Source: Candidatus Bathyarchaeota archaeon (GTDB lineage Archaea; Thermoproteota; Bathyarchaeia; Bathyarchaeales; Bathycorpusculaceae). Taken from it: DNA of 6,619 bases. The notes beneath the pieces are model-generated. The model had not been told where the DNA came from. It was given only the letters and a program-made list of their open reading frames with translations, and did not search any database. A program made the translations under genes and the position numbers. Position 1 is the stretch's first letter, and each line of letters opens with the position of its first letter. The stretch covers positions 1 through 6,619 of the forward strand of contig JAOZHM010000238.1 in assembly GCA_026014845.1 (NCBI GenBank), in the 5' to 3' direction. This document shows, piece by piece, positions 3,996 through 6,619 of the stretch.

Positions 3996-6470
3996 CTATT
4001 TTATGGTTTCATCCCATCGGGGCGTCCATTCCCAGTCCTTTTTGGGTTTTTGACTTGAACTTCCAGAAATCTTTTCACGCAGTTCAGCAAGCTGTTCAAG
4101 AATCATTTTCTGTTCTATACTTGCAACAAGTTTTCTGGTTGATATCACTACGTCTGCGTTTACTGAAATGCTGTCTATTCCAACCCTCACTAGAAACTCT
4201 GCGAAGTCAGGTAGGTTTGACGGTCCTTCTCCGCATATAGACACTGTGCATCCATGTTCGTGGGCTACTTTAATCAGGTGAGCAATTATCCTCTTTACGG
4301 CTGGGTCTCTTTCGTCGAAGTATCCCATTTGTCCTAGGCGTTCAGAGTCCCTGTCGATCATGAGTATACCTTGAGTCATGTCGTTTGAGCCTATGGAGAA
4401 GCCGTCGCACAGTCCTGAGAACTTGTCTGCTAGTATGGCTATTGATGGTGTTTCAGCCATAAACCATACTTTAAAGTCTCGTGACTTTTCCAAGCCTTCT
4501 TCACGCATTATTTCTAGGCTTTTTTTCGCTTCCCAAACCGTACGCACAACTGGAAGCATGACCCAAACGTTTTTGAGACCCCATTCTTCGCGGCATTTCT
4601 TAATAGCCTGACACTCAAGCCTGAAGGCTTCTTCGTACCATGAGCTTATGTATCGGCTGCATCCTCTCCATCCAAGCATAGGATTAGCTTCAACAATTTC
4701 ATATTTCTCACCGCCCTTCAATTCTCTATACTCGTTGGTTTTGAAGTCGCTGAAACGCACAACAACTGAGCGTGGCTGTATTGCTCTTGCAACTACTGCA
4801 ATTCCTTCTGCAAGCTTGTCTACAAATTTTTGGGCTTGACCAGTCTCTATAAGGTACAATGGGTGCTCACGTATGTAGCTGGCCAGAATAAACTCTATCC
4901 GCATCAGTCCTATGCCTTCAAAAGGCAAGTGTTTATAATCCTCGACTTTTTCAGGAACACCCAAATTCATGTAGATTTTTGTCGCTGTTACAGGCACTGC
5001 TTGAGTTGCGAAGCCACTAGTATCTGTTGGCGATGCTGCTTGAGTTGAAGATGAAAGCTGTTCTGTCAAAGTTGGCAATACACCTTCATAAACAACGCCG
5101 CTTCTTGAGTCCACAGTGTATTCTTTACCAGTAACCATAAGCTTTGTAGCGTTACTAGTTCCCACAACGCATGGAATGCCTAGCTCTCGGCTTACGATGG
5201 CTGCGTGGCATGTTACTCCACCTTTGTCTGTGACTATGGCTCCTGCAAGTTTCATGAATGGTACGTAGTCTGGATTCGTCATGTCCGTGACCAGGACGTC
5301 ACCTTTTTGCATCAGCTTGCCGGCTTCTTCAAGGTTTAAAACAATTTTTGCTACACCTATGCCATAGCTTCTCTTGCCAGCTGGAATTCCCTTAACAGCA
5401 ACCTTTAACGTTTCGGTGGGCTTCATTCTCTCAGCTTCGACCTTTTCTGGTGCTTCCGCACGTTTTACGCTCCAAACTGTTTCGGGTCTCGATTGCACTA
5501 TTAAGATGTTGTCTGGAAATGGTAACTCACTGTCAATAGCCCATTCAATGTCTTGAGCTATGCCATAATGTTTTTCGATGATTTTTGCCAGTTCCGCAAG
5601 TTTAAGAATTTCTTCATCGCTTAGGCATGATTGCTCTTGCTTTTCGGGGGACACTTCCATGTGAACTGTTTTGCCAGTGTTTGGGTCGCGGACGTATTGA
5701 AGTGTTTTTTTGGCTATGCGCTTCTCAACCATGTTTAGTGTGGTCTTATCAACAATGAAATCGTCTGGAGTAACTGCTCCAGAAACAACAGACTCGCCTA
5801 AACCATAATTACCCTCAATAACTATCTGGTTAGGGTCACCAGTCACGGGATTTATTGTGAACATTACGCCCGCAGCCTTGGCGTTAACCATCTTTTGGAC
5901 CCCAACGCTTATGAAGACGTTTTCATGAGCGAAACCCTTCTCAGTGCGGTAAAAAATTGCTCGCGGCGTAAAGAGACTTGACCAGCATTTCACAGTTTTC
6001 TCCAGAAGCGCGTCTTCTCCCTTCACGTTTAGGTAGGTTTCCTGCTGTCCCGCAAAAGACGCGTCAGGCAAGTCTTCGGCTGTTGCACTCGACCTAACAG
6101 CAACCAAAACAGCGTTTGTACTTAGCCTTCTACACAGTTCTTGATAGGTGTGTCTAACGGCTTCCTTAATATCCTTGGGCATGGGTGTTGATTCAATTAG
6201 TTCACGAATTTTTTTTGATGCTACTTCGTATTGTTTCGGGTCGTTGGGGTCTGTTACTGTTTCCTTTATAACTGTGTAGATTTTTTCGGATATACCTGAT
6301 TCTTCGATGAATTTCTTATAGGAGTAGGCTGTTACTGCGAAGCCTGGTGGAATTGGTATGCCTACGTTTATCATCTCGCCGAGACTGGCGTTTTTTCCTC
6401 CAACAGAAGGAATATCTGTTTTTCTCAGGTTTTCAAACCATATTATCAAGTCTTCTTTCATTTCTGTCAT
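3996..6470 (-). CDS. ppsA: Phosphoenolpyruvate synthase (pyruvate, water dikinase)
   Basis: This enzyme converts pyruvate, ATP and water to PEP, AMP and phosphate, the entry step of gluconeogenesis in archaea. The 824 residues are complete. The N-terminal ATP-grasp domain (about 19-335) includes PSVGGKNASLGEM (21-33), VAVRSSATAEDLPDASFAGQ (123-142) and the QSRPET end (326-331). The swivelling phosphohistidine domain (about 380-465) has GGVTCHAAIVSREL with phosphorylated H422. The C-terminal TIM barrel (about 495-800) has GLMRIEF (521-527), MLGWRG (598-603), GSNDMTQ (694-700) and CGEGPS with catalytic C746. A Ser/Thr/Gln/Ala-rich linker (about 466-492) joins the last two domains. The tail after residue 800 is polar and tryptophan-containing. 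ATG 6470 overlaps the uL16 stop as ATGA; GAGG (6481-6484) is ten bases upstream, and codon 4 (ATG 6461) is an alternative. Confidence 0.97.
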   Translation of the reverse strand: MTEMKEDLIIWFENLRKTDIPSVGGKNASLGEMINVGIPIPPGFAVTAYSYKKFIEESGISEKIYTVIKETVTDPNDPKQYEVASKKIRELIESTPMPKDIKEAVRHTYQELCRRLSTNAVLVAVRSSATAEDLPDASFAGQQETYLNVKGEDALLEKTVKCWSSLFTPRAIFYRTEKGFAHENVFISVGVQKMVNAKAAGVMFTINPVTGDPNQIVIEGNYGLGESVVSGAVTPDDFIVDKTTLNMVEKRIAKKTLQYVRDPNTGKTVHMEVSPEKQEQSCLSDEEILKLAELAKIIEKHYGIAQDIEWAIDSELPFPDNILIVQSRPETVWSVKRAEAPEKVEAERMKPTETLKVAVKGIPAGKRSYGIGVAKIVLNLEEAGKLMQKGDVLVTDMTNPDYVPFMKLAGAIVTDKGGVTCHAAIVSRELGIPCVVGTSNATKLMVTGKEYTVDSRSGVVYEGVLPTLTEQLSSSTQAASPTDTSGFATQAVPVTATKIYMNLGVPEKVEDYKHLPFEGIGLMRIEFILASYIREHPLYLIETGQAQKFVDKLAEGIAVVARAIQPRSVVVRFSDFKTNEYRELKGGEKYEIVEANPMLGWRGCSRYISSWYEEAFRLECQAIKKCREEWGLKNVWVMLPVVRTVWEAKKSLEIMREEGLEKSRDFKVWFMAETPSIAILADKFSGLCDGFSIGSNDMTQGILMIDRDSERLGQMGYFDERDPAVKRIIAHLIKVAHEHGCTVSICGEGPSNLPDFAEFLVRVGIDSISVNADVVISTRKLVASIEQKMILEQLAELREKISGSSSQKPKKDWEWTPRWDETIK

Positions 6471-6619
6471 GGTACTCTTGCCTCTTCTTTTTGCACTTTT
6501 TCAATAGTTATTCTGCATGGAGTCGGAAGTTTGGCGCTTCCAAGTTTCAGAGCCTTTTTGGCGGCTTCAATGCCATCTTCATTTACGTTAATTATCATTA
6601 CTGTTTGTTTGGATTTAAC
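6467..6619 (-). CDS. Ribosomal protein uL16 (archaeal L10e type), C-terminal 50 codons, truncated by the right edge
   Basis: The minus-strand frame is open from the window edge to a TGA at 6469-6467 and encodes 50 residues. It contains VMIINVN, then EAAKKALKLGSAKLPTPCRITIE, the end of the archaeal/eukaryotic L10e (uL16) family, where a strand is followed by a helix with conserved Ala/Lys positions and a K(L/I)PTPC segment. uL16 is a large-subunit protein near the tRNA corridor. About 120-130 N-terminal residues are missing, so the call rests on the C-terminus only. A short charged tail (KVQKEEARVP) follows the conserved part and holds the ppsA ribosome-binding site. The stop codon overlaps the ppsA ATG by four bases (ATGA), so the two are very likely co-transcribed and translationally coupled. 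Confidence 0.72.
   Translation of the reverse strand, partial: VKSKQTVMIINVNEDGIEAAKKALKLGSAKLPTPCRITIEKVQKEEARVP
6481..6484 (-). promoter_or_regulatory. Shine-Dalgarno GAGG of ppsA, inside the uL16 coding end
   Basis: On the minus strand AGAGG precedes the ATG at 6470 by ten bases and lies within the last codons of uL16. Together with the ATGA overlap it supports the first ATG over the in-frame ATG three codons later. Confidence 0.45.

Noticed and set aside
3544..4240. Two overlapping plus-strand frames (3544-4053 and 3896-4240) across the dph2-ppsA junction
   Set aside because: They are antisense to dph2 and ppsA, rich in Leu/Phe/Arg as expected from complementing coding sequence, and show no domain motif.
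1..6619. Search for CRISPR repeats, transposase genes, tRNA or rRNA genes, toxin-antitoxin pairs or defence genes
   Set aside because: Nearly all of the window is accounted for by conserved housekeeping genes, and the short gaps show no repeat arrays, cloverleaf signals or inverted terminal repeats that I can detect by eye.

Overview
The window looks like a piece of an archaeal chromosome, most likely from the Thermoproteota/TACK side. Bathyarchaeia-like lineages are my best guess, but that is inference from gene content and general protein similarity. The archaeal assignment itself rests on archaeal or archaeo-eukaryotic genes: RNA polymerase subunit L (Rpb11 type), exosome subunit Csl4, diphthamide enzyme Dph2, a METTL5-type RNA methylase, ribosomal protein uL16 (L10e type) and a TFS-type zinc ribbon. 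Base composition is moderately AT-rich, and several starts are TTG with clear GAGG Shine-Dalgarno motifs.

Layout, right to left, since almost everything is on the minus strand. The C-terminal 50 codons of uL16/L10e (6467-6619) overlap by four bases (ATGA) the start of phosphoenolpyruvate synthase ppsA (3996-6470). After a 61-bp gap come dph2 (2933-3934), a METTL5-like methylase overlapping its end (2265-2960), a candidate 41-residue small ORF overlapping the methylase stop (2146-2271), csl4 (1504-2112) and rpoL (1233-1514, overlapping csl4 by 11 bp). The spacing suggests one long co-transcribed unit.

On the plus strand, a stand-alone RNase III-fold protein (851-1243) converges on rpoL and overlaps its 3' end by 11 bp. 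It is divergently paired with a DUF99 gene (175-762, minus). A palindromic TTATAA lies almost exactly midway between the two TTG starts. The left edge holds the first 31 codons of a TFS/RpoM-like zinc ribbon protein (1-94, minus) with its own BRE/TATA.

Most of the genes serve the information machinery: transcription (RpoL, TFS), RNA decay and processing (Csl4, RNase III-like), rRNA modification (METTL5-like), the ribosome (uL16) and elongation factor 2 modification (Dph2). The exception is PEP synthase, the gluconeogenic enzyme making PEP from pyruvate. I saw no mobile element, CRISPR array, tRNA or rRNA gene, and no defence or otherwise exotic system. No stretch over 300 bp lacks a gene. The points worth a second look are the small ORF, the symmetric divergent promoter, the minimal RNase III-like protein and the uL16-ppsA coupling.
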